This document shows positions 17,218-27,384 of a stretch of 64,000 nt of DNA, piece by piece (within the stretch, counting starts at the first letter, position 1; each line of letters begins with the position of its first letter). The translations under genes and the position numbers were made by a program. Below the pieces are notes generated by a model, which was not told the origin of the DNA, did not search any database, and saw only the letters and a list, made by a program, of their open reading frames with translations. The stretch comes from Devosia nanyangense (GTDB lineage Bacteria; Pseudomonadota; Alphaproteobacteria; Rhizobiales; Devosiaceae), in assembly GCA_016213505.1 (NCBI GenBank), contig JACRAF010000041.1, positions 1 through 64,000 of the forward strand, in the 5' to 3' direction.

Positions 17218-18351
17218 ATGAGCCGCATGGCGACGGATAGCGAACGGGTGACCAGGCGCGGGCTTCTGCTCGGCGGCATAGTCGCCGCCGGCAGCACGGC
17301 ATTGGCCGCGCAAGCGGCGCTGGCCCAGGCGCAGAACGGCCACAGCATGCCGATGCCCACCGACGCTCCCGCAGACCCCTACGCGGCGCCCGCCATGCAC
17401 GGCGGAGCCCATGGCGACATGATGACGGTGGGCATGGTCGACTATGCCGCCAATGGCTTCGATCCGGTTCAGCTGCTCACCGACTGGGAAACCGGAATCG
17501 TCTCCCAGATGGCCGACGGCCGCACCTTGCGGAGTTTCGACATCGAAGCCATCGACAAGGAACTCGAGATCGCTCCTGGGGTCTACTTCCCCGCCTGGAC
17601 CTTCAATGGCCGGGTTCCCGGACCGGCGCTTCGCGCCAAGGAAGGCGAGCGCCTGCGCATCACCTTCCGCAACAACGGCTCGCATCCGCACTCGATGCAC
17701 TTCCACGGCATCCACTCCGCGCGCATGGACGGCGTTCCGGGCGCCGGGCTCATCGGCCCGGGCGAAGAATTCGTCTATGAGTTCGACGCCAAACCGTTCG
17801 GTTGCCACCTCTATCACTGCCACGCGCTGCCGCTGCGCCGGCACATGCACAAGGGTATGTATGGCGCCTTCGTGATCGACCCCGATCCCGCCCTTCACCC
17901 GGAACACCTTGCCGTCGCCCAGTCGCGTCTTCTCGGCAGCCCCCAGAACGCCGCCTGGCAGGAAATGGTCATGGTGATGAATGCCTTCGACACCAATTTC
18001 GACGGCGGCAACGAGTTCTACGCGGTCAATTCGATCGCCCACGCCTACGCCAAACAGCCGATCGTAATCGACAAAAGCCGCCCGGTGCGCATCTACCTCG
18101 TCAACGTCACCGAGTTCGATCCGATCAACTCGTTTCACCTGCACGCCAATTTCTTCGACTATTTCGACACCGGCACGACCCTGACGCCGACGCTCCGCAC
18201 CGTCGACCTCATCACCCAGTGTCAGGCGCAGCGCGGCATCCTCGAGTTCACCTTCAAGGACCACGAGCCCGGCATGTACATGTTCCACGCTCACCAGACC
18301 GAGTTCACCGAGCTGGGCTGGATGGGCATGTTCGACGTCAGGGAGGCCTGA
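17218..18351 (+). CDS. Twin-arginine multicopper oxidase
   Basis: A 377-residue exported copper oxidase. VTRRGLLLGG plus a hydrophobic stretch and AQAALAQAQ is a twin-arginine signal. Copper ligands appear as HPHSMHFHGIHS, HLYHCHALPLRRHMHKGM, NSFHLHANFFDY and MFHAHQTEFTELGWMGM. The only HCH (type 1 copper Cys) is in the first domain, with HAH in the second, as in two-domain oxidases and copper nitrite reductases rather than three-domain laccases. A Met/His-rich N-terminal segment (MHGGAHGDMMTVGM) may bind metal. The ATG at 17227 is an alternative start. The ZIP transporter gene follows after 5 bp, so a metal (Fe, Mn or Cu) oxidation role tied to uptake is plausible. Confidence 0.85.
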   Translation: MSRMATDSERVTRRGLLLGGIVAAGSTALAAQAALAQAQNGHSMPMPTDAPADPYAAPAMHGGAHGDMMTVGMVDYAANGFDPVQLLTDWETGIVSQMADGRTLRSFDIEAIDKELEIAPGVYFPAWTFNGRVPGPALRAKEGERLRITFRNNGSHPHSMHFHGIHSARMDGVPGAGLIGPGEEFVYEFDAKPFGCHLYHCHALPLRRHMHKGMYGAFVIDPDPALHPEHLAVAQSRLLGSPQNAAWQEMVMVMNAFDTNFDGGNEFYAVNSIAHAYAKQPIVIDKSRPVRIYLVNVTEFDPINSFHLHANFFDYFDTGTTLTPTLRTVDLITQCQAQRGILEFTFKDHEPGMYMFHAHQTEFTELGWMGMFDVREA

Positions 18352-18356
18352 GTGCC

Positions 18357-19544
18357 ATGACCGATCTGGCCCAGACACCCGCCAAGGCGCCGGCCTGGCG
18401 ACGCCTCGCATGGATCCTGCTGCCGCTTCTCGCCCTCGCGGGCGCGATCGCCTGGATCGTCGCGGCCGACCCGCTGCAAAGCTTCAACAACGGCGCTCCG
18501 CCGGTCGAGGCTCTGACGTTCGAGCGAACCATCCTCGATGCATCCGGCATCCACCTTCTGGTGCGGGCCGGCGGCTCGGAAGCGATGACAATCGCGCAGG
18601 TCCAGGTCGACGACGCCTACTGGAACTTCACCCAGGACCCGCCGGGTCCGATCGCACGCGGCACGACCGCGTGGATCAATCTCGCCTATCCGTGGGTGCT
18701 GGGTGACGCGCACGCGGTCATCGCCCTGACCAGGAGCGGCACCGCCTTCGCGCACGAAATCCCGGTGGCGGTACCGACCCCTGAGGCCAGCTCCGGACAG
18801 CTCACCGCACAGGCGGTAGTCGGCGCCATCGTCGGCATCCTGCCGGTCGCGATCGGACTCATGTTCTATCCCGCGCTGCGCGGGGTCGGACGCTCCGGGA
18901 TGAACTTTCTGCTGGCGGTGACGGTTGGGCTTCTCGTCTTCCTGTTCGTCGACATGAGCCTCGAGGCGTTCGAATCCGCCGGCGAATCCGCCGCCCTCTT
19001 TCAGGGCCCGGCGATGGTGATTCTGGCGGCCGCCGCGAGCTTTCTGATCCTGCTGGCCATCGGCCGCTGGCGCGGCACGCCGACCGGGCTGGCGCTGTCG
19101 TTCTACATCGCCCTTGGAATCGGCCTCCACAACCTGGGCGAGGGGCTCGCCATCGGTGCTGCCTTCACGGCCGGGTCGGCGGGCCTGGGCACATTCCTGA
19201 TCATCGGCTTTGCCATCCACAACGTCACCGAGGGCATCGGCATCGCCGCCCCCGTCCTCAAAGCCCGTCCTCCGCTGTGGAGCTTCGTCGCGCTGACCCT
19301 CGTCGCCGGATTTCCAGCGGTGATCGGCATGTGGCTCGGCAGCCTTGCCAATGCGCCGCACTGGTCTGCCCTGGCGCTGGCCGTCGGCACCGGTGCGATC
19401 CTGCAGGTGATCGTCGAGGTCTCGAGCTACCTCGTGCGCTCGAACGAGAGTCGGGTGTCGAGCCTCCTGTCGCCACCGGTGCTCGGCGGCATCCTCGCCG
19501 GCATTGCCTTCATGTACGCGACGGCAGCACTGGTGAAGATCTGA
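18357..19544 (+). CDS. ZIP family metal transporter with periplasmic N-domain
   Basis: A 395-residue membrane protein. The C-terminal two thirds contain the two metal-site helices of ZIP transporters, HNLGEGLAIGAAF and HNVTEGIGIAAPVL. An unusual N-terminal extension of about 145 residues has a single membrane anchor (LLPLLALAGAIAWIVA) followed by a beta-rich, presumably periplasmic domain. GGGAGG lies just before the ATG at 18357, which overlaps no other gene; a much longer open frame upstream is antisense-like noise over the oxidase gene. Co-transcribed with the oxidase. It probably imports a divalent cation. Confidence 0.85.
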   Translation: MTDLAQTPAKAPAWRRLAWILLPLLALAGAIAWIVAADPLQSFNNGAPPVEALTFERTILDASGIHLLVRAGGSEAMTIAQVQVDDAYWNFTQDPPGPIARGTTAWINLAYPWVLGDAHAVIALTRSGTAFAHEIPVAVPTPEASSGQLTAQAVVGAIVGILPVAIGLMFYPALRGVGRSGMNFLLAVTVGLLVFLFVDMSLEAFESAGESAALFQGPAMVILAAAASFLILLAIGRWRGTPTGLALSFYIALGIGLHNLGEGLAIGAAFTAGSAGLGTFLIIGFAIHNVTEGIGIAAPVLKARPPLWSFVALTLVAGFPAVIGMWLGSLANAPHWSALALAVGTGAILQVIVEVSSYLVRSNESRVSSLLSPPVLGGILAGIAFMYATAALVKI

Positions 19545-19599
19545 GCCGGGCCGGCCCGCAGAGGTTGACGCCGGCGCGCCGGCTTCGCACCATGGAGCC

Positions 19600-20880
19600 A
19601 TGACCACTGATCCCCTGCTCGCCGAAATCGACCGGCGGCGCGACGACCTCGTCGCGCTGACCCGCGACCTCATCGCTATCCCGACCGTCAATCCGCCGGG
19701 CGACCACTACCGGGAGATTTGCGACTATCTCCACGCCCGCCTGTCGCCGCGCTTTCCCGAGATCGAGCTGGTCCGCGCCGAGGGCGCCCCCGGCGACAGC
19801 GATCGGCATCCGCGCTGGAACCTCATCGCCCGCCGTCCCGGCGCCGATCCGGGCGACACCGTGCACTTCAACTCGCACCACGACGTGGTCGAGACCGGCT
19901 CGGGCTGGACAACCGACCCTTTCGGCGGCGAGGTCCGCGACGACCGCATCTACGGCCGGGGCAGCTGCGACATGAAGGGCGGCCTCGCCACCTCGATCAT
20001 CGCCGCCGAGGTCTTTGCCGACCTCAGCCCCGATTATCCCGGCGCCATCGAAATCTCCGCCACCGCCGACGAGGAGACCGGCGGCTATGGCGGCGTCGCC
20101 TATCTCGCCGAGCGGGGTTATTTCTCGCCCGAGCGGGTGCAGCACGTCATCATCCCCGAGCCGCTCAACAAGAACCGCATCTGCCTCGGCCATCGCGGCG
20201 TGTGGTGGGCCGAGATCGAGACATTTGGCCGCATCGCCCACGGCTCGATGCCGTTCCTCGGCGACAGCGCCATCCGCCACATGGCGGCGCTGCTCGGCGA
20301 AATCGAGGCGACCCTCTATCCGGCGCTGGCGAACCGTGAGACTGCCATGCCGGTGGTGCCGCCCCTCGCCCGCCAATCGACGCTCAACATCAACTCGATC
20401 CACGGCGGCCAGCCCGAACCCGAGGCCGGCTACACCGGGTTTCCGGCGCCGGTGGTGGCGCATTCGGCCCGCATCGTCATCGACCGCCGCTACCTGATCG
20501 AGGAGACCCCCGCGGCAGTGCGCCAGGAGGTCGTCGATATGCTCGAAAAGCTGAAAGCCGAACGCCCCGGCTTCAGCTGCGAACTGCGCGATTTGTGGAC
20601 CATCCCGCCCACCATGACCGCCCGCGACGCCCCTATCGTCACCGCGGTAGGCAAGGCCATCGGCTCCGTCCTTGGGCTTGCGCCCGAATATGTGGTCTCA
20701 CCTGGGACCTATGACCAAAAGCACATCGACCGCATCGGCCGTTTGCACAACTGCATCGCTTACGGCCCCGGCATCCTCGATCTCGCCCACCAGCCCGACG
20801 AATATGTCGGTATCGGCGACATGCTCGATTCCGCCAAGGTGATGGCCTTGACGCTGGATAATCTACTGAACCGGTCGTGA
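19600..20880 (+). CDS. ArgE/DapE family deacylase (M20 peptidase)
   Basis: A 426-residue zinc-dependent amidohydrolase of the M20 family (acetylornithine deacetylase/succinyl-diaminopimelate desuccinylase type). Metal-site segments are VHFNSHHDVVETGSGW, GRGSCDMKGG and SATADEETGGYGG; the dimerisation (lid) domain follows around residues 195-310. It stands just upstream of a peptide/opine-type ABC importer, so it probably hydrolyses an imported N-acyl amino acid or related compound rather than serving arginine biosynthesis. Confidence 0.85.
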   Translation: MTTDPLLAEIDRRRDDLVALTRDLIAIPTVNPPGDHYREICDYLHARLSPRFPEIELVRAEGAPGDSDRHPRWNLIARRPGADPGDTVHFNSHHDVVETGSGWTTDPFGGEVRDDRIYGRGSCDMKGGLATSIIAAEVFADLSPDYPGAIEISATADEETGGYGGVAYLAERGYFSPERVQHVIIPEPLNKNRICLGHRGVWWAEIETFGRIAHGSMPFLGDSAIRHMAALLGEIEATLYPALANRETAMPVVPPLARQSTLNINSIHGGQPEPEAGYTGFPAPVVAHSARIVIDRRYLIEETPAAVRQEVVDMLEKLKAERPGFSCELRDLWTIPPTMTARDAPIVTAVGKAIGSVLGLAPEYVVSPGTYDQKHIDRIGRLHNCIAYGPGILDLAHQPDEYVGIGDMLDSAKVMALTLDNLLNRS

Positions 20881-20886
20881 ACGGAC

Positions 20887-20903
20887 TTTTGTCGCGCACA
20901 AAA
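20887..20903. promoter_or_regulatory. Inverted repeat TTTTGT-CGCGC-ACAAAA before ABC operon
   Basis: A perfect 6-bp inverted repeat with 5-bp spacer about 75 bp before the binding-protein start, 6 bp after the M20 gene stop. It could be an operator of the importer operon or a weak terminator; no T-tract beyond the arms is present. Confidence 0.35.
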
Positions 20904-20978
20904 CCATTCTAACGCGCGCCAAACCGTCCTAGGATCATCGCCAAGGCCGTGGCAATGCGGCTGCAAGGGAAGGCAAAC

Positions 20979-22460
20979 ATGCGCAAATCACTGATTCTGC
21001 TGGCACTTGCCGGCGCACTTCTGTCGACGACGGCTTTCGCCGCGCCGCGAACCGATCTCACCATCGGCATCCAGCTCGAGCCGACGAACCTCGATCCGAC
21101 CACCGGCGGCGCCGCGGCGGCCATCCGCACCGTGACCAATCTGAACGTCTTCAACGGCCTGACCAGGATCGACAAGGACGGCGCTGTGCAGCCCGATCTC
21201 GCGACCAGCTGGGACATTTCGCCGGACGGACTGACCTACACCTTCCACCTCAAGACCGACGTGAAGTTCTCGGACGGCACGCCCTTCAGCGCCGACGACG
21301 TGAAGTGGACGCTCGACCGCGACCGCGGCGCCGACTCCAAGAGCGCCCAGAAGCAGCTCTTTGCCGCCATCGCCTCGGTCGACGTCGTCGATCCGGCCAC
21401 CGTCAAGATCACGCTGAGCCAGCCGCAGGGCGACCTGCCCTACAATCTGGGCTGGGGCGACGCCGTCATCGTCTCGCAGAAGACCGCCGAGACCAACGTC
21501 ACCAACCCGATCGGCACCGGCCCCTATATCCTCGGCGAGTGGGTGAAGGCCGACCATCTGACACTGGTCCCCAACCCGAACTACGCCGGCACCAAGCCCG
21601 CACTCGACAAGGTGACCTTCAAGTTCATCTCCGATCCGACCGCGGCGAGCTCCGCCGTCCAGGCCGGCGACGTCGACGTCTTCTCCGGCTTCCCGGCGCC
21701 CGAACTGCTCGAGCAGTTCAAGTCCAACCCTGACTTCCAGGTGATCGTCGGCAGCTCCCAGGGCGAGACGATCGTTGCCATGAACAACGCGCATCCGCCG
21801 CTGGACAATGTGAAGGTCCGCGAAGCCATCGCCCATGCCATCGACCGCAAGGCGATCATCGACGGCGCCCAGTTCGGCTACGGCACGCCGATCGGCAGCT
21901 TCTATCCGCCCGGCGACCCGGCCTATGTCGACCTGACCGACCTTTCCAACTACGACCCCGCGAAATCAAAGCAGATGCTGGCCGACGCCGGAGTCACCGA
22001 TCTGACGCTGACGTTCAAAGTGCCGCCGGCCGCCTACGCGCGCGCCTCCGCGCCGATCATCCAGCAGGAGCTGGCCGATGTCGGCGTCAAGGTGAACGTC
22101 GTCAACGTCGAGTGGGCCGACTGGATCGCCAACGTGTTCCAGGGTGCCTACGACTACGACCTGACCATGGTCAGCCACGTCGAGGCCAACGACTTCGCCG
22201 CCTTCGGCAAGCCGGGCTACTACCCCAACTACAAGGCCGATGCGCTCAACAAGCTCGTCGCCGACCTCAACGCCACGACCGATCCGGCCAAGCAGATCTC
22301 GATCAAGCAGGACATTCAGAAGCAGCTCGCCAACGACTTTGCTGCGATCTACGTGTTCGAACTGCCCAACATCACGGTCGCCAACAAGGACGTGCAGGGC
22401 CTGTGGGTGAACGCCCCGCAGCCGACGACCGATCTCTCGGCGATTTCGTGGAAGGAATAG
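20979..22460 (+). CDS. Peptide/opine-type ABC transporter substrate-binding protein
   Basis: A 493-residue family 5 solute-binding protein (DppA/OppA type). The Sec signal peptide is RKSLILLALAGALLSTTAFA. LEPTNLDPTTGG, the region LATSWDISPDGLTYTFHLK and KFSDGTPFSADDV are hallmark family-5 segments. Start at ATG 20979 with AAGGGAAGG upstream. It would deliver a peptide, opine or acylated amino acid to the DppB/DppC-like permeases. The permease gene is separated by a 238-bp gap filled with palindromic repeats. Confidence 0.92.
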   Translation: MRKSLILLALAGALLSTTAFAAPRTDLTIGIQLEPTNLDPTTGGAAAAIRTVTNLNVFNGLTRIDKDGAVQPDLATSWDISPDGLTYTFHLKTDVKFSDGTPFSADDVKWTLDRDRGADSKSAQKQLFAAIASVDVVDPATVKITLSQPQGDLPYNLGWGDAVIVSQKTAETNVTNPIGTGPYILGEWVKADHLTLVPNPNYAGTKPALDKVTFKFISDPTAASSAVQAGDVDVFSGFPAPELLEQFKSNPDFQVIVGSSQGETIVAMNNAHPPLDNVKVREAIAHAIDRKAIIDGAQFGYGTPIGSFYPPGDPAYVDLTDLSNYDPAKSKQMLADAGVTDLTLTFKVPPAAYARASAPIIQQELADVGVKVNVVNVEWADWIANVFQGAYDYDLTMVSHVEANDFAAFGKPGYYPNYKADALNKLVADLNATTDPAKQISIKQDIQKQLANDFAAIYVFELPNITVANKDVQGLWVNAPQPTTDLSAISWKE

Positions 22461-22482
22461 TCGGCAACCAATAGGTGGTTTT

Positions 22483-22503
22483 CTCCCCCGAACCGCGGGG
22501 GAG
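22483..22503 (+). terminator. GC hairpin after binding-protein gene
   Basis: CTCCCCC (22483-22489) pairs with GGGGGAG (22497-22503) around a 7-nt loop, 22 bp after the stop. No T-run follows, so it may attenuate rather than terminate transcription or protect the upstream mRNA. Confidence 0.45.
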
Positions 22504-22528
22504 GAACTACCAAAGGGCTCGTGGTTTT

Positions 22529-22625
22529 GGCCTCCCCTCATTCCGATCGTGCAGTCGGGACTTTCTTCTCCCCTCGTGGGAGAAGGTGGATCGCGCGTCA
22601 GCGCGAGACGGATGAGGGGGAGGCC
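22529..22625. repeat. Interspersed palindromic repeat inside ABC operon
   Basis: GGCCTCCCCTCATTCCG (22529-22545) is nearly complementary to CGGATGAGGGGGAGGCC (22609-22625), enclosing smaller hairpins around CTTCTCCCCTCGTGGGAGAAGG-like sequence and a CGCGCG/CGCGAG segment. The same GGAGAGGGTGG...GATGAGGGG theme recurs at 29581-29719. It fits a REP-like intergenic repeat family common in Hyphomicrobiales. Nothing else is seen in the 22461-22698 gap. Confidence 0.6.
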
Positions 22626-22698
22626 GCTTGCGCCGCAGCCGAGCTGGGCGTGAACGGCTGCCACTTGCGCCGCGTGCTGCACGTGATTGAATGAGACT

Positions 22699-23643
22699 AT
22701 GAGTTCCTACCTCGCCGGCCGCGTTGCATCGCTGATCCTCAGCCTGCTGGTCGCCAGCATCGTCATCTTCGTCATCCTCGAGGTTCTGCCGGGCGATCCC
22801 GCGCAGTTCATCCTCGGCATGAATGCCCGTCCCGATACGCTCGCTGCGTTGCGCACCCAGCTCGGCCTCGATGGACCGGCGTTCATGCGCTATTTCGGCT
22901 GGGTGCTGGGCATGCTGCATGGCGATTTCGGTCTCAGCTACACCTACCGCGTGCCGGTCAGCGAACTGATCGTCCAGCGCATCGGCGTGTCGCTGCCGCT
23001 CGCCGTCTACGCGCTCGCGCTCACCCTGCTCATCGCCTTTCCCGCCGGCCTGCTCGCCGCCGCTCGCCGCAACTCGGCCAGCGACATCTCAGTCATGGGC
23101 GTGACGCAACTTGGGGTCGCGCTGCCCAATTTCTGGTTCGCCATCATTCTGGTGTGGGTCTTTGCCGTCACCCTCCACTGGTTCGGCGCCGGCGGCTTTC
23201 CCGGCTGGGACAAGGGCTTCTGGTTCGGCATCCGCGCCCTGACATTGCCGGCCATCGCGCTGGCGCTGCCGCAGGCCTCGATCCTCGCCCGCGTCATGCG
23301 TTCGGCGCTGCTCGATACGCTCGAGGAGGACTACATCCGCACGGCGCGGGCCAAGGGCCTGACCCGTGCCCAGACGCTGTGGCGGCACGCCGTGCGCAAT
23401 GCGCTGATCCCGGTGTTGACCATCATCGGCTTGCAGTTCGCGTTCCTGCTCGCCGGCGGCATCATCATCGAGAACGTCTTCACCCTGCCCGGCCTCGGCC
23501 GCCTGATCTTCCAGGGCATCACCCAGCGCGATCTGATCGTGGTGAAGTCGGTGGTGATGCTGCTGGTGTTCGCGGTGATCTTCGTCAACTTTCTTGTCGA
23601 CCTGAGCTACCTCGCGGTCGACCCCAGGCTCAGGCGGCGCTGA
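22699..23643 (+). CDS. Peptide/opine ABC transporter permease (DppB-like)
   Basis: A 314-residue permease with six membrane segments. The conserved N-terminal pattern (VASIVIFVILEVLPGDPAQF, then QLGLDGPAFMRYFGWVLGML) and the EAA-type loop EEDYIRTARAKGLTRAQTLW are diagnostic of DppB/OppB proteins. I prefer the ATG at 22699 to a TTG at 22687. The stop overlaps the next gene by one base (TGATG at 23641-23645). Confidence 0.9.
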   Translation: MSSYLAGRVASLILSLLVASIVIFVILEVLPGDPAQFILGMNARPDTLAALRTQLGLDGPAFMRYFGWVLGMLHGDFGLSYTYRVPVSELIVQRIGVSLPLAVYALALTLLIAFPAGLLAAARRNSASDISVMGVTQLGVALPNFWFAIILVWVFAVTLHWFGAGGFPGWDKGFWFGIRALTLPAIALALPQASILARVMRSALLDTLEEDYIRTARAKGLTRAQTLWRHAVRNALIPVLTIIGLQFAFLLAGGIIIENVFTLPGLGRLIFQGITQRDLIVVKSVVMLLVFAVIFVNFLVDLSYLAVDPRLRRR

Positions 23644-24517
23644 TGGCAGAGATCAGTATCGTCCCCATCGAGGCGCCGCGCGGAACCCTGCTGAGCGCGG
23701 CGCTGCGCTCCCCAAGCTTCGTGACCGGCGCGATCGTCACCGCGATCTTCGTCGGCGTCGCGTTGCTGAGCTTTGTCTGGACGCCCTACGATTACGCGGC
23801 TCTCGACATCCCCCACAAGCTGCGCGGCCTGTCGGGCGAACACTGGTTCGGGACCGATCAATACGGTCGCGACGTGTTCTCGCAGGTCATCGTCGGGGCT
23901 CGCACCTCGATCGCCGTGGCGCTGATCGCGGTCGGCCTGGGGGTCGGCATTGGAACGCCGCTCGGGCTCTGGGCTGCCGCCAAACGCGACACGATCTTCG
24001 ACGAACTCATCATGCGCGCCAACGATCTGGTTTTCGCCTTTCCGGCACTGCTGATCGCCATCCTCATCACCTCGGTCGCCGGCCCGAGTGCTACCAACGC
24101 GGTCATCGCCATCGGCATCTTCAACATCCCGGTGTTCGCCCGACTGAGCCGCGCCGCGGCGCTGAGCCTGTGGGCCCGCGACTTCATTCTCGCCGCGCGT
24201 GTTGCTGGCAAAGGCCGGGCGCGTATCTCGATCGAGCACATCCTGCCCAACATCCTCAACACCCTGGTGGTGCAGATCACCATCCAGTTCTCGCTCGGCA
24301 TTCTGGCCGAGGCGGCCCTGGCCTATGTCGGTCTCGGCGCGCAGCCGCCGACGCCCAGCTGGGGCAAGATGCTCGCCGACAGCCAGACGCTGGTTGGACT
24401 CGCGCCGCACCTCGCCATCATCCCGGGACTCTGCATCGTCTTTACGGTGCTCGGCCTCAACCTGATGGGCGACGGGCTGCGCGACATCTTCGACCCCCGC
24501 CTGCAGCGGAGCCGGCA

Positions 24518-24521
<4 letters not shown>
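23643..24521 (+). CDS. Peptide/opine ABC transporter permease (DppC-like)
   Basis: A 292-residue permease. HWFGTDQYGRDVFSQVIVGA is the signature DppC/OppC periplasmic segment (GTDxxGRD), and RDFILAARVAGKGRARI is the ATPase-docking EAA loop. Six hydrophobic segments. Start at 23643 by one-base overlap with the DppB-like gene; end overlaps the ATPase gene by 4 bp (ATGA at 24518-24521). Confidence 0.92.
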
Positions 24522-26122
<1,601 letters not shown>

Positions 26123-26123
26123 G

Positions 26124-26840
26124 CTACAGCGCCTGTCCGGCCCACACGATGCGATAGAGTTCGAGGTCGCCACCGGGCTCGGCCGGCAGCGAATAATGCC
26201 AGCGCGGATCGGCGTCGGCGACGAGGTCGGTATTGCCACCGGGCAGGCGGTTCACCCGCCGGGCCAGGAGTTCATCGCCCACCGCGACGAGATAGACACC
26301 GGTTTTGGGCCCGGCCGGGCGGGCGTCGACGATGACGAGCGAGCCCTTGCGGATCACCGGCTCCATCCCGCTATCGCCGGCGCTGGCGTAGCGTGCCGTA
26401 TCGGTGGTGAGGCCGAACTCGGTGTCGAGCCATTGCGCGCTGACGGCGATCTCCGACGGCGTCCACAGCTCCAGCGAGCGCCCACCCTGCCGCACCGTCT
26501 CGGGACGGAGCGGCTGCAGCCGCGCGAACCCCGGCAACCCGCCGAAACCGGGAGCGCCGGCATCTGCGAATTCCCCGGCGCGACCGGCGCGTTCGGTCAG
26601 ATCGGGCCGCACGGTGTAGCCCGTCGCGACCCAATCCAGCGACACGCCGGCCTCCCGCGCCAGCGCCAGCGCGTCGTCGAGTCGGAGCGGCGCGTCGGGT
26701 TTTCGCATGTTGTCGACATGGGTGCGGGTCTTGCCGATGATCGCCGCAGCTTTGACCGGACCGCCGACCATGGCCACCAGCTGAGCGATACGCTCCTCCT
26801 GCGACATGGCAAAGCCGGGTCTGCCCATCAAATCTGGCAT
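26124..26840 (-). CDS. HTH/S24 LexA-like repressor, protease residues altered
   Basis: A 238-residue phage-repressor-type protein. The N-terminal part (MSQEERIAQLVAMVGGPVKA, then KTRTHVDNMRKPDAPLRLDD) is a lambda-repressor-like DNA-binding domain. The C-terminal part matches the S24/LexA autoprotease fold, but the usual GDSMEP reads GDSGMEP, with one inserted Gly, and the catalytic Lys segment (VKRL) reads LLARRVNRL, so cleavage may be lost. Start uncertain: 26840 or the ATG at 26807. It is divergent from a small ORF and not linked to other phage genes nearby. It may sense a ligand or DNA damage. Confidence 0.75.
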   Translation of the reverse strand: MPDLMGRPGFAMSQEERIAQLVAMVGGPVKAAAIIGKTRTHVDNMRKPDAPLRLDDALALAREAGVSLDWVATGYTVRPDLTERAGRAGEFADAGAPGFGGLPGFARLQPLRPETVRQGGRSLELWTPSEIAVSAQWLDTEFGLTTDTARYASAGDSGMEPVIRKGSLVIVDARPAGPKTGVYLVAVGDELLARRVNRLPGGNTDLVADADPRWHYSLPAEPGGDLELYRIVWAGQAL

Positions 26841-26978
26841 GACGCCCCATTGTTGTTGACGAAGCGCATGATTGTTGGCACGATGCAAACAACTGATTGC
26901 ATATTCTGCCGTCTCTGCTTGGCTCGGCGCATCATTACGCTGCTTCGGGGCCAAAGCCAAACTGCGTCGAGCGATAGC

Positions 26979-27221
26979 ATGCCGGACGATATCGACCGCG
27001 AAACGCTCGCTCAGGAAGTGACCAGCATCTATGTCGGCGTGATGCGGGCCCTTGAGGGCGCCAGCACCGCCGCGGCGCAATCGGCCCTGGCGATGGCGAT
27101 GCTGATGACCGGCGAGCATCTCGGGCTCGAGGGAAAGGACCTCGCCGACTGGATCGACGAGACCGCCAACGATGCCAAGGCCGTCCTGGCGCAGGGCCGC
27201 CGCAGGCCACCGGTGGGATAG
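26979..27221 (+). CDS. Small protein of unknown function, divergent from S24 repressor
   Basis: An 80-residue acidic, helix-rich protein (MPDDIDRETLAQEVTSIYVG start; middle rich in Ala and Met) without a recognised family, signal peptide or membrane span. It reads away from the S24-like repressor gene with about 140 bp between them, an arrangement often seen when the repressor controls a small partner. The ribosome-binding site is weak, and in-frame starts further upstream (26868, 26883) exist but give an atypical Cys/Arg-rich extension. Confidence 0.5.
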   Translation: MPDDIDRETLAQEVTSIYVGVMRALEGASTAAAQSALAMAMLMTGEHLGLEGKDLADWIDETANDAKAVLAQGRRRPPVG

Positions 27222-27340
27222 ATCGCCGTCGGCCCGCCGCAGGATTGCGCGCCCGGCACGGCCCCTCGCCACCCTCCCGGCGCGGATACCGCGCTCGCCC
27301 GCCGCCTTCGTCACAAGCCAGTCCTGACAACCGGAGATCA

Positions 27341-27360
27341 CCTCCCCCTTGTGGGGGAGG
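27341..27360. terminator. GC hairpin CCTCCCCC-TTGT-GGGGGAGG
   Basis: A perfect 8-bp stem with a 4-nt loop, 25 bp before the aldehyde dehydrogenase start. It may be a fragment of the same palindromic repeat family seen at 22529 and 29581, or a terminator for the small ORF upstream. Its 3' arm reaches close to the GGAGG ribosome-binding site of the next gene. Confidence 0.45.
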
Positions 27361-27384
27361 CTGGGAGGAGGGTATGCCCGATCC

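Noticed and set aside
17802..18356. A 185-residue N-terminal extension of the ZIP transporter
   Set aside because: It is an alternative frame of the oxidase gene's 3' half; GGGAGG and the ATG at 18357 give a natural start.
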